Of a stretch of DNA of 64,000 nucleotides, positions 15,313 to 25,107 are shown piece by piece. The stretch is taken from contig JAEZDJ010000073.1 of assembly GCA_023429565.1 (NCBI GenBank), positions 1 to 64,000 on the forward strand. Reading direction: 5' to 3'. The DNA is from Actinomycetes bacterium. Its GTDB lineage: Bacteria > Actinomycetota > Coriobacteriia > Coriobacteriales > Eggerthellaceae. A model generated the notes under the pieces. That model was not told the DNA's origin. It ran no database searches and saw only the letters and a list, made by a program, of their open reading frames with translations. Made by a program: the position numbers and the translations under genes. Numbering within the stretch: the first letter of the stretch is position 1; the number at the start of each line of letters is the position of its first letter.

Positions 15313-17040
15313 ATGCAGATTCGCGAAGAACTCGAACAGCTGGTCAATGCTGCTGTCGCTCAGGCGATGGCCGAGGGTGAGCTCGCTCTCGACGAAGCTC
15401 CCGAGGCGGCTCTCGAGCGACCGCGCGACGAGGCTAATGGGGATTGGGCTTCCACGGTTGCGCTTCGCTGTGCCAAGCAAGCCCAGAAAAACCCTCGTCA
15501 GATAGCACAGCTCATCATAGACCGTTTACCGGAAAACGATATGATCCAGAGTGCGGAGATAGCTGGTCCCGGATTCATCAACATTCGCCTTGCTCCTCCG
15601 GTTTTTCAGACGGTCGTGCGTGAGGCTCGTGAGGCCAAGGAGGATTTTGGCAAGAGCGAGATGCCGGAGGGGGAGCGTTACGTCAACCTGGAATACGTGT
15701 CAGCCAATCCCACGGGACCCATGCATGTGGGGCACGGACGTTGGGCGGCTCTCGGTGACTCCATGGCTCGCGTCATGCGCCATGCGGGCTATGACGTGTA
15801 CGAGGAGTTCTACATCAACGATCACGGTGTCCAGATGGACCTTTTCGGCATGTCGGTTGCTGTTCGTTATCTGCAGCTTCTCGGGAATGACGTCGCTATG
15901 CCGGAAAATTCCTATGGCGGAAGCTATGTGAAGGACATCGCCCAAGGCATCATCGACCGTGACGGCGACAAGTGGGTCGATGTCGACGATCAGGAGCGCA
16001 TGGCTGCCTTCCGTGAGATATCCTATGCCGAAATGCTTGATCTCATGAAAGAGACGCTGGCGGGTTTCGGGAATCACTTTGAGCGCTGGTTCAGCGAACG
16101 AAGCCTCTATGTCGAGGGCGACGATGGAACAAGCCCGGTGTCCCGGTCCATCAAAGCCATGGACGACAAGGGCTATGTCTACAAAAAGGATGGCGCCACC
16201 TGGTTCAAGTCGACGGCGTTCGGGGACGAGAAGGACCGCGTCATGATCAAGGAGAACGGTGAGTTCACCTATTTCATGAGCGATGTCGCCTACCACTACG
16301 ACAAACTCGAACGCGGCTTTGACCACCTTGTCAATATCTGGGGAGCCGATCATCATGGCTACGTGAAGCGCTGCGAGGCTATGCTGGCGGCATGGGGCCG
16401 TCCTGGTGCCCTTGAGGTCGTGCTTGGTCAGCTGGTCAATCTCTATCGTGACGGAGAGGCCGTGCGCATGTCGAAGCGCACGGGCGAGATGGTGACGTTC
16501 GCCGAGCTCATCGACGAGGTTGGTGTGGATGCCACGCGTTATCTGATGCTGTCTCGGTCGTCTGACCAGCCTATCGATTTCGATATCGAGGCCGCCAAGA
16601 AGAAGGATTCCTCCAACCCGGTTTATTACGTGCAATATGCCCATGCGCGCATTTGCTCCATCCTTCGCAAGGCTGCCGATCCGGCGGATGCCGCCGCTGC
16701 TGAAGCGGGCGAGATGTCCATGGACGACCTTGCCGCCAAGCTGGTTCCGGCGAATGCCGACCTGTCTCCGCTCGTGCATGAGTCGGAGCTTGCCCTTATG
16801 CGCAAAATGGCTGAGTTTGGCGAACTGGTGGCTTTGGCTGCCCGTGACCGTGCTCCGTTCCGCCTGACTCACTATTCCCAGGATCTTGCGGCGCTGTTCC
16901 ATCAGTTCTATGTGAACTGCCATGTTCTTGGCGAAGACGCCGACGTGCAGTCCGCGCGCCTTGCGCTGGTTGATGCCACCCGCATCGTCCTGTCCACCTC
17001 GCTCGGACTTCTCGGAGTTTCCGCTCCGACGAAGATGTAG
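15313..17040 (+). CDS. argS: arginine--tRNA ligase
   Basis: This class I aminoacyl-tRNA synthetase charges tRNA-Arg. The N-terminal Add1 domain is followed by the signature NPTGPMHVGHGRWAALGD, with HVGH at residues 138-141. The KMSKS-equivalent is RMSKR near residue 385, and the C terminus has the helical DALR anticodon-binding domain. I start at ATG 15313 (GGAAGAG just upstream); ATG 15301, four codons earlier, is also possible. A TAGAAT box at 15237-15242 is a likely -10. It lies next to the arginine-degrading operon but has its own promoter. Confidence 0.96.
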   Translation: MQIREELEQLVNAAVAQAMAEGELALDEAPEAALERPRDEANGDWASTVALRCAKQAQKNPRQIAQLIIDRLPENDMIQSAEIAGPGFINIRLAPPVFQTVVREAREAKEDFGKSEMPEGERYVNLEYVSANPTGPMHVGHGRWAALGDSMARVMRHAGYDVYEEFYINDHGVQMDLFGMSVAVRYLQLLGNDVAMPENSYGGSYVKDIAQGIIDRDGDKWVDVDDQERMAAFREISYAEMLDLMKETLAGFGNHFERWFSERSLYVEGDDGTSPVSRSIKAMDDKGYVYKKDGATWFKSTAFGDEKDRVMIKENGEFTYFMSDVAYHYDKLERGFDHLVNIWGADHHGYVKRCEAMLAAWGRPGALEVVLGQLVNLYRDGEAVRMSKRTGEMVTFAELIDEVGVDATRYLMLSRSSDQPIDFDIEAAKKKDSSNPVYYVQYAHARICSILRKAADPADAAAAEAGEMSMDDLAAKLVPANADLSPLVHESELALMRKMAEFGELVALAARDRAPFRLTHYSQDLAALFHQFYVNCHVLGEDADVQSARLALVDATRIVLSTSLGLLGVSAPTKM

Positions 17041-17098
17041 GGCCTGCGAGAGACGCAGGCTCGTCCGTTCGCGGCTTCCCGTTTTGCTCCGTGAACAA

Positions 17099-17132
17099 GG
17101 AAGGCCCGCCCCAACAAGGGGGCGGGCCTTCC
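17099..17132. terminator. bidirectional terminator, argS / CPA1 antiporter
   Basis: GGAAGGCCCGCCCC (17099-17112) pairs perfectly with GGGGCGGGCCTTCC (17119-17132) around a 6-nt loop, between two convergent genes. The plus side continues TCTTGG and the minus side TTGTTC; both are moderately T-rich. Confidence 0.8.
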
Positions 17133-17153
17133 TCTTGGTGGGGCGGACTGTCT

Positions 17154-19214
17154 CTAGACGTTGTCTTCCAGATCGACCTGCATGAGGTAGACGTTCTCGC
17201 GCAGACGCTTTGCCGCTGCACGGCTGAGCGAGCCTTCCTCGTAGTGGGACTGTATCTGCTCCAGCTCCAGGCGCAGACCGAGGCGCTCGATCTCGGCGGC
17301 TTTGTCGGCCGTCCTGGTGAAGGCCGTGATTGACGGATTGGCATTGCGCAGCAAGGTAAGGGTACGCTGGTATTCCATGATGAGTGCGCTCACGTCTTCA
17401 GTGGGCTCGTCCCGTCCTGGCGAGGTCAGGATTTCCTGCAGCTTTCCTATGACATGCTCGGAGCCCTTGACCTGCAATTCCCTGATGGATTCAGCTCTTT
17501 CGGTGGGGCTGACTCCAGGCAGCCCGATGAGCACGCGACGCCATCCCGTTCGTGCAAGCGCTCGCAGGCGCAGCACGGCGTTTGAGGGCGCCCGACGCCC
17601 CGTGTGGTGCTTGAGCAGGTTCTCTATGTGCGTGAGACGGCTGAGGTATTGATAGCCCACGAGGGGGTAGACGCCTTCGTCATCAATGAGGCCGAGCACG
17701 AAGTCCTGTTCCCAGTGCAGTGCCTTGAGCCTGAGCTCATCGTTGGGCTCGTCTGCGATGTCGTTGCGTTCCTTGATGCGTGCGATGCGCACGTTGTAGG
17801 AGTGGATGGCGGTCTGCGTGGCTGCGCGGTTCTCTATGGTCTGGCGTGCGGCCAGCTCCTCGATGACGCTCCGCAGGATTTCCAGGCCGACCTCAGTTTC
17901 GGCACGTCGGGAATCGGCGTTGGGCAGAGCCTTTTTGGGTGCAAGCAAGGGTACGACGAACGTTGCAAGGAGCAGGGTGACCAAGATGACGCCGCAGGCC
18001 AGAAAAATGATGAGCTCGCGCTGAGGGAACCCGATGAGGGATGAGGTTCCCGTCGTTGGGTCCGACACCGTGACGAAGAGGGGGATGGTGAGCACGACGG
18101 CAAGGGTTATGGTGCCCTTCGGGCCGCCAAGTGCCATCACCAGGGATGAGACCATGTCGTCCTTCCATCCCGGCCGTTCGGAAGCCGGTGTCTTCCGTCC
18201 GTGAATGCGTTCCATGGCGAGCAGCCACGCGAAACGAACGACCACGTAGATCACGGTGATGAGCACGATGGTGGCGATGAGCATGCCGTTGTCTATTCCG
18301 ACATCGTCCCAGGTGCTTTGCATGGCTTTTGGCAACTGCGTTCCAAGAAGCACGAACACGATGCCGTTGAGGGCAAAGGACAGCACCCGCCAGACGCTTG
18401 ACGAAACGATGTTCATGCGCGAGATGGAGGGTCCCAACGTGCGTGGGGAGATCGCGTTCATGAGGCCTGCTGCCACTACGGCGATGATGCCGCTTGTCCC
18501 AAGGGCGTTGGCAACGAGATAAATGATGAACGGCGTGAACACCTCAAACAGAACATGGAAGGTCGTGTTCTCGAGACCCCACGAGCGCACTCGCCTGACC
18601 AAGAAGTTGCCCAGATAGCCCATGGCCACGCCAATGACGATGCCTCCAAAAAAACTGACGGCAAAATCAACCGATGCTTCCATGAGCGAAAACGTGCCGG
18701 TGGTTGCGGCGGCGATGGCGAACTGGAATGCAACGATGCCCGACGCATCGTTGATGAGGGACTCCCCCTCGAGAATGCTCTTGTTGCGGGCGGGGATGCC
18801 CGTGTCCTTCGACAGCGACGCCACTGCAACCGCATCGGTCGGGCCCAATGCGGCGCCGAGGGCAAAGGCGGCAAACAGGGTGATGCTCGGTTCGATCCAA
18901 TGGACGGCAAAACCTATGATGAGAGCTGCAACTATAACGAGCCCGATGGCAAGGGAGAGCACTGACTGACGGTTGTGCCACAACGCCGTCTTGTCCACGT
19001 TCTTTGCCTCGTCATAGAGGAGGGGCGCGATGAACAGCACGAGGAACAGATCGGGGTCAAGGGTGATGTTGATCTGTGAAGGGACGAACAATCCGATGAG
19101 CAGCCCCAGTCCGATCTGTATGAGCGGAGAAGATATCTTGGGCACAAGCTGATCGATGACCGACGAGACCAAGACGGCCGCCAGCAGGAGCAGGGCAAGC
19201 ACGAGCGCTTCCAC
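17154..19214 (-). CDS. CPA1-family Na+/H+ antiporter (NhaP-like)
   Basis: The protein exchanges cytoplasmic Na+ or K+ for H+. The first ~400 residues hold about twelve membrane helices, with the CPA1 motifs LGPTDAVAVASL and EGESLINDASGIVAFQ carrying the ion-binding acidic residues. The last ~270 residues are a hydrophilic, helix-forming regulatory domain, as in longer bacterial NhaP proteins; total length is 686. The ATG at 19214 follows AGGAGGACGACTTCG-like sequence. It is monocistronic and shares a terminator with argS. The ion preference cannot be read. A second antiporter of the CPA2 class is encoded at 39453-41264. Confidence 0.92.
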   Translation of the reverse strand: MEALVLALLLLAAVLVSSVIDQLVPKISSPLIQIGLGLLIGLFVPSQINITLDPDLFLVLFIAPLLYDEAKNVDKTALWHNRQSVLSLAIGLVIVAALIIGFAVHWIEPSITLFAAFALGAALGPTDAVAVASLSKDTGIPARNKSILEGESLINDASGIVAFQFAIAAATTGTFSLMEASVDFAVSFFGGIVIGVAMGYLGNFLVRRVRSWGLENTTFHVLFEVFTPFIIYLVANALGTSGIIAVVAAGLMNAISPRTLGPSISRMNIVSSSVWRVLSFALNGIVFVLLGTQLPKAMQSTWDDVGIDNGMLIATIVLITVIYVVVRFAWLLAMERIHGRKTPASERPGWKDDMVSSLVMALGGPKGTITLAVVLTIPLFVTVSDPTTGTSSLIGFPQRELIIFLACGVILVTLLLATFVVPLLAPKKALPNADSRRAETEVGLEILRSVIEELAARQTIENRAATQTAIHSYNVRIARIKERNDIADEPNDELRLKALHWEQDFVLGLIDDEGVYPLVGYQYLSRLTHIENLLKHHTGRRAPSNAVLRLRALARTGWRRVLIGLPGVSPTERAESIRELQVKGSEHVIGKLQEILTSPGRDEPTEDVSALIMEYQRTLTLLRNANPSITAFTRTADKAAEIERLGLRLELEQIQSHYEEGSLSRAAAKRLRENVYLMQVDLEDNV

Positions 19215-19487
19215 GAAGTCGTCCTCCTAACTCTGCTGTTGACGGGTGATTTTTCGATTGTATCCGATCACGGGCGAATTGCTCCGTTAATTAACGAGAG
19301 TTTCTCATTTGCCTGTTTCTCGGGATGCCCTTGTTTCGAATCCGACCGATGCCGGCTCTCTCCTGATCGGCGAAGCTTCCTGTCGCGCAGGGAAAGGCGG
19401 CCGCACTTTGGTTTTCCGTCTCTGTTTCCATCGGAGCGGCGCTTTGAGACGCTGCGTGCCTCGTGGAAGGACTTGGCGGGGGATGCT

Positions 19488-20954
19488 TTATGCGAGCGGC
19501 AATTCTATGCGCACGGCGAAGCCTTGTTCGGGGGCGCTTGAAAGGGAGAGGTGCCCGTGATGCGCGCGCGTGATGCGATCCACCAGGACGAGTCCCAGGC
19601 CGTGCTCCGCCCCGTGGCCTCCTTCCGACGATCCGACCGCGCAACCCGCCGCGGTCTGGGCCGTGCGAGCTCTTGCAAGCCTCGCTTCGAGGTCTGCAAG
19701 GGTGGTGGGCGCGACGCCTTTCCCATCGTCGGCGATGCGGATGACGGCGGTCCGGGCCCCGGTTTCCCCCCTTCCACCATCGAGCTCGATGGTGGTGGAG
19801 CAGCCGGATTCGTTATGCACGCGCGCGTTCGCGATGACGTTTTCAACCGCTCGAGTCAGCAGCCGCTCGTCTCCCAGCACGACGGCATCGGCGACTGCGT
19901 CAGATACCGACAGCTCAAGGGGGTGGTCCTGGTCGAGCCCGCTGTTCACATGCTCTGCCACAATGCCGCGGAGCAGCCGTGCCAGATGGACGCGCCCGAG
20001 GTCGAGCGGCTGCATGTCGTAGTCCAGCCGCGACGCGGTGTTGAGGTCGGTCACGAGATCTCTTATCTTCAATCCTTGCGACCTGATGACAGAGGCATTT
20101 GCCCGCGTTCTGGACGAGGCATCCTCATCCTGGGCGATTCCGTCTGCGAAACCCAGGATCATGGAGAGGGGGGTGCGGATGTCGTGGGACACCCCGCGAA
20201 TCCAGTTCACCCGAGCAGCGTCCTTTTGCTCGATGAGCATTGAGGTTTCGGTGATCTGCTTTCCGATCTCGCTCAGGTCGCCGCGGAGGCGTAAAATTGC
20301 CGGCCGGCCTTCCGAAAGATCATCGAGGGCATCGAGAATGGGGGCTACGGCGCGTTGCGTGCGACGCCGTGACACGAGATAGACGGCAAAGAAGATGGTG
20401 ATGTCAACCGTGAAGAGGATCAGGGCGTACAGGGGGAGATATGCTGCGGTCTGTGCTGGGAAGGTGACGGCCATGTGCCAATACGTTTCGCGAGGGAATC
20501 CGACGATGAGAAGCTCTTGCCCCCGATCCCAAAAAAACGCGGGATAGTCGGCTATTGCTGCATAGTGAGCGGCCATCGCCGCGTCGTTTGTGGTGTATGA
20601 AAGGGGTACGTCGGGAGGCAGATTCTGCGACCACACGACCATTCCGGAGGAATCGACCAACTGGGCCCAGGCGCTTTGCTCGGCAAGGGTCGTGCTGGCT
20701 TCGGCTGAAAGGACATAGGTTCCGTCCTGCAGGGAAAGCCCCGCATCGACGGCGCGCACGATGACGGCAGGCGTGCCGTCGTTGAGGCTCTGCATGGATT
20801 CGCGGTAGGTGATGAATGCATACAGAATGAAGTCCACCACGATGACGACGAAAGCCAAAAGCAGGAACGCGAGCAGCTGCTTGGTGAAAAAACGCGGAAG
20901 CCCGGGTACTTTGTGCCGCCTTCTGCGCGGCTTCCCGGTAGCGGAACGTCCCAT
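19488..20954 (-). CDS. sensor histidine kinase with extracytoplasmic domain
   Basis: This 488-residue kinase has two membrane helices (about 27-49 and 172-194) enclosing a ~120-residue external domain. A HAMP-like linker follows. The HisKA box is GVSHDIRTPLSMIL with phospho-accepting His257, and the HATPase domain shows ENVIANARVHN, DDGKGV and HGLGLVLVDRI. It starts 9 nt after the response regulator on the same strand. Together they are divergent from an FtsX-type ABC exporter, a Bce-like arrangement. Typical BceS kinases have almost no external domain, so this one may sense its signal directly. Confidence 0.93.
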   Translation of the reverse strand: MGRSATGKPRRRRHKVPGLPRFFTKQLLAFLLLAFVVIVVDFILYAFITYRESMQSLNDGTPAVIVRAVDAGLSLQDGTYVLSAEASTTLAEQSAWAQLVDSSGMVVWSQNLPPDVPLSYTTNDAAMAAHYAAIADYPAFFWDRGQELLIVGFPRETYWHMAVTFPAQTAAYLPLYALILFTVDITIFFAVYLVSRRRTQRAVAPILDALDDLSEGRPAILRLRGDLSEIGKQITETSMLIEQKDAARVNWIRGVSHDIRTPLSMILGFADGIAQDEDASSRTRANASVIRSQGLKIRDLVTDLNTASRLDYDMQPLDLGRVHLARLLRGIVAEHVNSGLDQDHPLELSVSDAVADAVVLGDERLLTRAVENVIANARVHNESGCSTTIELDGGRGETGARTAVIRIADDGKGVAPTTLADLEARLARARTAQTAAGCAVGSSEGGHGAEHGLGLVLVDRITRAHHGHLSLSSAPEQGFAVRIELPLA

Positions 20955-20963
20955 TGCGCGCCT

Positions 20964-21722
20964 CTAGCCCCGCGTCTCAAGTTTATAGCCGAGCCCCTTC
21001 ATGGTGATGAGTGAGACGGGCTTTGAGGGATTCTGCTCGATTTTTTCCCTCAATCGCCGGATATGGGCCATCAGGGAGTTGCTGTAGCCGAACGACGTGC
21101 CCCAGCAGGCCTCACACAGCGCGTCGATGGTGACGATGCGCCCTGCATTCCGGGCGAGCACCGTCAGTATCTCATGTTCCTTCGCGGTGAGCACTGCCGT
21201 CTGTCCGTCTGCGCGGGACACTTCAGCCGTCGAGAAGTCAACGCGGCACGCGGCAAGTTCCAAAAGCGGGCTCTCTTGGGCGTAGCAGCGTCTCAGCACG
21301 GCGGAGATGCGCAATATGAGCTCCTGGGGGAGGAAGGGCTTGGCAATGTAGTCATCCGCGCCAAGCGAGAGGCCGTTCACCCGGTCGAAGGGCTCGTCTT
21401 TTGCCGTGAGGAACAGGACGGGGGTGTCGGCTTGGGAGGCTCGTTCGCGAATGCGCGTCAACAGCTCGAACCCATCCATATGCGGCATCATGACATCAAG
21501 TATGAACAGATGGAATGGCGAGCCTTGAGAAATCGCCTCGTCGAGGACCGACAGCGCTTCAGCACCGTCTGAGGCTATGGTGACATGCGAAAACCCTGCA
21601 CCGTGAAGAATGGTCTCCACCATGCCGACGAGTTCCTGCTCATCATCTACCAGCAGGATGCGCTTTTCGCGGAGATGCGCTTCCACTCTGTCGAAGCTTC
21701 CTGCCCATGCGTAGGTCGCCAT
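20964..21722 (-). CDS. OmpR/PhoB-family response regulator
   Basis: Residues 20-135 form a receiver domain: acidic pocket VDDE, phospho-acceptor Asp76 in LFILDVMMP, and conserved Thr and Lys in FLTAKDE and YIAKPF. The C terminus is a winged helix (LTAKEHEILTVLARNAGRIVTIDALCEACWG...GLGYKLE). The 252 residues include about 18 N-terminal residues before the receiver, so a later start is possible. It is the partner of the adjacent kinase. Its likely target is the divergent ABC exporter promoter in the 228 nt upstream. Confidence 0.94.
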   Translation of the reverse strand: MATYAWAGSFDRVEAHLREKRILLVDDEQELVGMVETILHGAGFSHVTIASDGAEALSVLDEAISQGSPFHLFILDVMMPHMDGFELLTRIRERASQADTPVLFLTAKDEPFDRVNGLSLGADDYIAKPFLPQELILRISAVLRRCYAQESPLLELAACRVDFSTAEVSRADGQTAVLTAKEHEILTVLARNAGRIVTIDALCEACWGTSFGYSNSLMAHIRRLREKIEQNPSKPVSLITMKGLGYKLETRG

Positions 21723-21950
21723 CGCCTTATCCTTCCCTTTCGGCCATGTACATTAAAGCACAGCCCAAGGCTTTTTCACATGCGTTCCCCCAATGTAAGA
21801 CAGGTGCAAGGTTGGAAGCAGCGGCGCGTAAGGTCGGGCGGCTACGATTGTCTGCGGCTGAATCGTGGCGATGTCAGGCGAGGAGACGCTCGCCGCCGCT
21901 CACGGTCGGTCTTCCGTGCACCTGCTGTCGACTTGTGGAAAGGAAACGAC

Positions 21951-22760
21951 ATGGACTGTGTAGAGAGGCCTGCTTCGACCGTTGTTGAGGTGAGGGGGCT
22001 GAGCAAACGGTATGGGGCCCCGGAAGGAAAGCGCGGAGGCATGGTGACGCAGGCGCTCGATCAGGTGAGCTTTGCGGTTTCTGCAGGCGAATTCGTCGGC
22101 ATCATGGGGCCCAGCGGATCGGGCAAGTCGACGCTCCTGAACTGCCTGGCTACCATCGACGCTCCGACAAGCGGCCAGATTGTCGTCGGAGGACGTGACA
22201 TAGGTGGGTTGCGCGGCGGGGATCTCGCGAAGTTTCGCCGCGATTCGCTGGGGTTCATCTTTCAGGACTCGAACCTTCTTGATACGTTGACGGCGTTTGA
22301 AAACATCGCGCTGGCACTCACCATTCAAAAAGCTCCCGTTGGGGAAATTGACGGGCGCGTGCGGAAAGCGGCCCGGCAGCTCGGCATCGATGACGTCTTG
22401 GGAAAGTATCCCTATCAGCTTTCGGGAGGGCAGAAGCAGCGTGTGGCCGCCGCCCGTGCGACGGTGACGGATCCGCGGCTGGTGCTGGCGGACGAACCGA
22501 CCGGCGCCCTGGATTCGAAGTCGGCTGAACAGCTGCTCGAGTCGCTTGGCAGCCTCAACGAGCTTGGGTCAACCATCCTCATGGTCACCCATGACGCATT
22601 TTCGGCAAGCTTCTGCAGTCGGATCATCCTTATCAAGGACGGTTGTCTTTATGGCGAGTTGCAGCGCAAGGGTTTTGACCGCGATGCGTTCTATCGCGTG
22701 ATCGTCGACGCGGTTGCCGACATGGGATCGCAGGACGTGGAGGTTGGCAATGCTCTCTAA
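21951..22760 (+). CDS. ABC transporter ATP-binding protein (MacB/BceA-like)
   Basis: This 269-residue ATPase has Walker A GPSGSGKST (residues 53-61), the Q-loop FQDSNLLD, signature LSGGQKQR, Walker B LVLADEPTGALD and the H-loop VTHD. The spacing VTQALDQVSF after the first strand and the GALD form of the D-loop are typical of the FtsX-permease-coupled MacB/LolD/BceA branch. ATG 21951 has GGAAAGGA; an open frame extends further upstream but lacks domain homology. It overlaps the permease gene by 11 nt, so the two are translationally coupled. Likely role: removal of or resistance to antimicrobial peptides. Confidence 0.95.
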   Translation: MDCVERPASTVVEVRGLSKRYGAPEGKRGGMVTQALDQVSFAVSAGEFVGIMGPSGSGKSTLLNCLATIDAPTSGQIVVGGRDIGGLRGGDLAKFRRDSLGFIFQDSNLLDTLTAFENIALALTIQKAPVGEIDGRVRKAARQLGIDDVLGKYPYQLSGGQKQRVAAARATVTDPRLVLADEPTGALDSKSAEQLLESLGSLNELGSTILMVTHDAFSASFCSRIILIKDGCLYGELQRKGFDRDAFYRVIVDAVADMGSQDVEVGNAL

Positions 22761-24873
22761 GCTGGCGTTTAGTAACGTTCGAAAATCGGTGCGCGACTTC
22801 GGCGTGTATTTCCTCACCGTTCTTTTGGGCGTTGCGGTGTTCTATGCCTTCAACTCCATGTCGGCGCAACGCGGCGTGCTGGCTTTCTCCGAGTCCGGCG
22901 ATCGCATGTTTGAGCTGTTGGGCACGGTCATCTCCGGTGTGTCGGTGTTTATCGCCTTCGTGTTGGTGTTTCTGGTGGTGTATGCTAATCGCTTTCTCAT
23001 TCGCCGGCGCAAGAGGGAGTTTGGGCTCTATCTGGCGTTGGGCATGGGCACGGGCGATGTGGTGAAGGTCGTGCTCCTGGAGTCGGCGGTGGTCGGCGCT
23101 GCGTCGCTGGCGGCTGGTTTGGCCGCCGGGGTGGGAATATCGCAGCTCCTGCTCTATTTCACCTCGCTCATGTTCCAGGCCGATGTTGCGGGATCGAGCG
23201 GCTTCGCGTTCGTCTTCTCGGTCGAGGCCCTCGTCAAGACTATCCTTGTCTTCGGGGCGATCTTCGTGTTGGCCGGCTTGTTGAATGCGCGTACGGTGTC
23301 GCATGCGCGGCTCATCGACCTCATGCATGCCGAGAGCGTGAACGAGGAAATGAAGCTGCGCAGCCTGCCTCTGTCCCTCGCTCTGTTTCTCGTGTCACTC
23401 GTCCTCATCGGTATTTCCTATAAGCTGCTCATCGACAATGGGCTGTTGAGCCCCTCGCCGGAGTTTGCCGCCGCCACCGTGCTCGTGTGCATCGGCACCG
23501 TGCTGTTCTTTTATTCGCTTTCGGGCTTTCTTCTCAAGCTCATGCAGCTGATTCGTCCCGTGTACCTGCGCGGTCTCAACATGTTCACACTCAGGCAGCT
23601 CAACGCAAAGGTCAACACGACGTTCGTGGCGCTTTCGATCGTGTGCCTGACGCTGTTCCTCGCCATCACCAGCGTATGCGGCGGCGTAGGCATCCGCAAC
23701 ACGATTGAGGGAAATCTGGAGAATAGCACGGCCTATTCGGCGAGCGTTCGCACCTCGTTTGCGAACTATTCGACAGAAGATGGGATCACGCCCTTTGATT
23801 TGGGAACCTTCGGCGCCTATGCGGCATCTGTGAACTACGACATGGCAGAGGGGCTGCGAGCGAGTGCCCAGACCATTGGAGCGGGCGACTTTGACGCCGT
23901 GGTCGAAAGCGCGGCGCAGATCGATCTGATGGTGGATGGGGAAGACCCTCTCACGGTGGGAGCCGTTGAGGATGCCACCAATCTTGATTTGGGAACTTCG
24001 AACCGGGAGATCAATCCGGACTATCGCGAGCTTCCCCTCTACCTGGCATCGCTTTCTCAGGTCAACCATGCACTGGAACTGGCGGGAAAGGATAAGATCG
24101 AACTGGGCGAAGGGGAATGCGCGATCTTGTCCGATTCCGACATCACGCTTGATTTCATGAAAGGCGTGGTTGATCGCCGCCCGATATTCGATGTGGGAGG
24201 CGTGGAATTGACCGCGGCACGCTTCAGCGACGAATGCCTGGAGACGACGTCGTTTCCCATGAACACGGGAACGGTGATCGTTCCTGACGAGGCGATGCCG
24301 GCGACAGCCCAGCGCATGTACTCCGTCTTGGACGTCCAATGCGAGACTGAAGATGACGAGCGCGCCTTCCAGGCGCTGTGCGATGCGATCGACGTGTCGG
24401 AGGGTCCTGACACGTGGCCCGTCACGATGGCCCAGTCTCGCACGCTCGTCGCCGAGCAGAGCCTGGGGCTGTCCGCGGTGGTTGCCTATCTGGCCATCTA
24501 TCTGGGTTTTGTACTGGTCATCGCCTGCGCGTCCATACTTGCCATCCAGCAGCTCTCCGACGCTTCCGACAATGCCCGACGCTACAGCCTGCTGCGCAAA
24601 CTGGGAGCTCCCCGCGGAATGATCAACGCCGCCCTCTTTGCTCAGGTGCTCATCTATTTCCTGTTCCCGCTGATGCTTGCGCTGGCGCATGCGGCGTGTG
24701 CCATGCAGGTGGTCGCTGATGTCGTCGCCGTGTTCGGCCATCTTGACATCACCGCCATGGCGGCAACGGTCACGGTTGCCTTCCTGGCCACCTATGGCGT
24801 GTATTTCATCGTGACCTACTTCGGTGCAAAACGGATGATCGGAGGGGAGTCAGGCCTTGCCCGGAAAGGCTGA
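22750..24873 (+). CDS. FtsX-family ABC permease (BceB/VraG-like)
   Basis: This 707-residue permease has about ten membrane segments. Four lie in the N-terminal third (two around residues 18-95, then more to 215), and three lie at the C terminus around an FtsX core (ASILAIQQLSDASDNARRYSLLRKLGAP). A large extracytoplasmic domain of about 250 residues, acidic and mixed alpha/beta, lies between. This is the layout of BceB-type peptide-antibiotic exporters and detoxification modules. ATG 22750 overlaps the ATPase gene by 11 nt. A hairpin follows the gene. The substrate is not readable; bacteriocins, lantibiotics or cell-wall peptides are the usual ones. Confidence 0.88.
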   Translation: MLSKLAFSNVRKSVRDFGVYFLTVLLGVAVFYAFNSMSAQRGVLAFSESGDRMFELLGTVISGVSVFIAFVLVFLVVYANRFLIRRRKREFGLYLALGMGTGDVVKVVLLESAVVGAASLAAGLAAGVGISQLLLYFTSLMFQADVAGSSGFAFVFSVEALVKTILVFGAIFVLAGLLNARTVSHARLIDLMHAESVNEEMKLRSLPLSLALFLVSLVLIGISYKLLIDNGLLSPSPEFAAATVLVCIGTVLFFYSLSGFLLKLMQLIRPVYLRGLNMFTLRQLNAKVNTTFVALSIVCLTLFLAITSVCGGVGIRNTIEGNLENSTAYSASVRTSFANYSTEDGITPFDLGTFGAYAASVNYDMAEGLRASAQTIGAGDFDAVVESAAQIDLMVDGEDPLTVGAVEDATNLDLGTSNREINPDYRELPLYLASLSQVNHALELAGKDKIELGEGECAILSDSDITLDFMKGVVDRRPIFDVGGVELTAARFSDECLETTSFPMNTGTVIVPDEAMPATAQRMYSVLDVQCETEDDERAFQALCDAIDVSEGPDTWPVTMAQSRTLVAEQSLGLSAVVAYLAIYLGFVLVIACASILAIQQLSDASDNARRYSLLRKLGAPRGMINAALFAQVLIYFLFPLMLALAHAACAMQVVADVVAVFGHLDITAMAATVTVAFLATYGVYFIVTYFGAKRMIGGESGLARKG

Positions 24874-24881
24874 TTCGAGAG

Positions 24882-24930
24882 GGCGGCAGTGGCCGGACAT
24901 TGATTTCCGGGCCCGCAGGCCACTGCCGCC
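24882..24930 (+). terminator. terminator-like hairpin after the ABC exporter operon
   Basis: GGCGGCAGTGGCC (24882-24894) pairs perfectly with GGCCACTGCCGCC (24918-24930): a 13-bp stem 9 nt after the permease stop. The tail GTCTGTCGTGTC is only mildly T-rich. Confidence 0.6.
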
Positions 24931-25107
24931 GTCTGTCGTGTCGTCGCCCTCCTTCCACGTGGCGCGGATGGGTGCGGGAAGGCCGGGGGACTGGGTATGA
25001 GATTGAGTATGAGATGTTGCCGCCGCAGGTCAAGCCGACGAGGCTGACTTCCCCCCAGAGGAGTCCAAGCGTATAATCGCGCGTGGACGAGCACGAGGGG
25101 GAAATCG

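Noticed and set aside
21585..21950. 122-residue N-terminal extension of the ABC ATPase
   Set aside because: It overlaps the start of the divergent response regulator, has no domain, and ATG 21951 has a clear ribosome-binding site.
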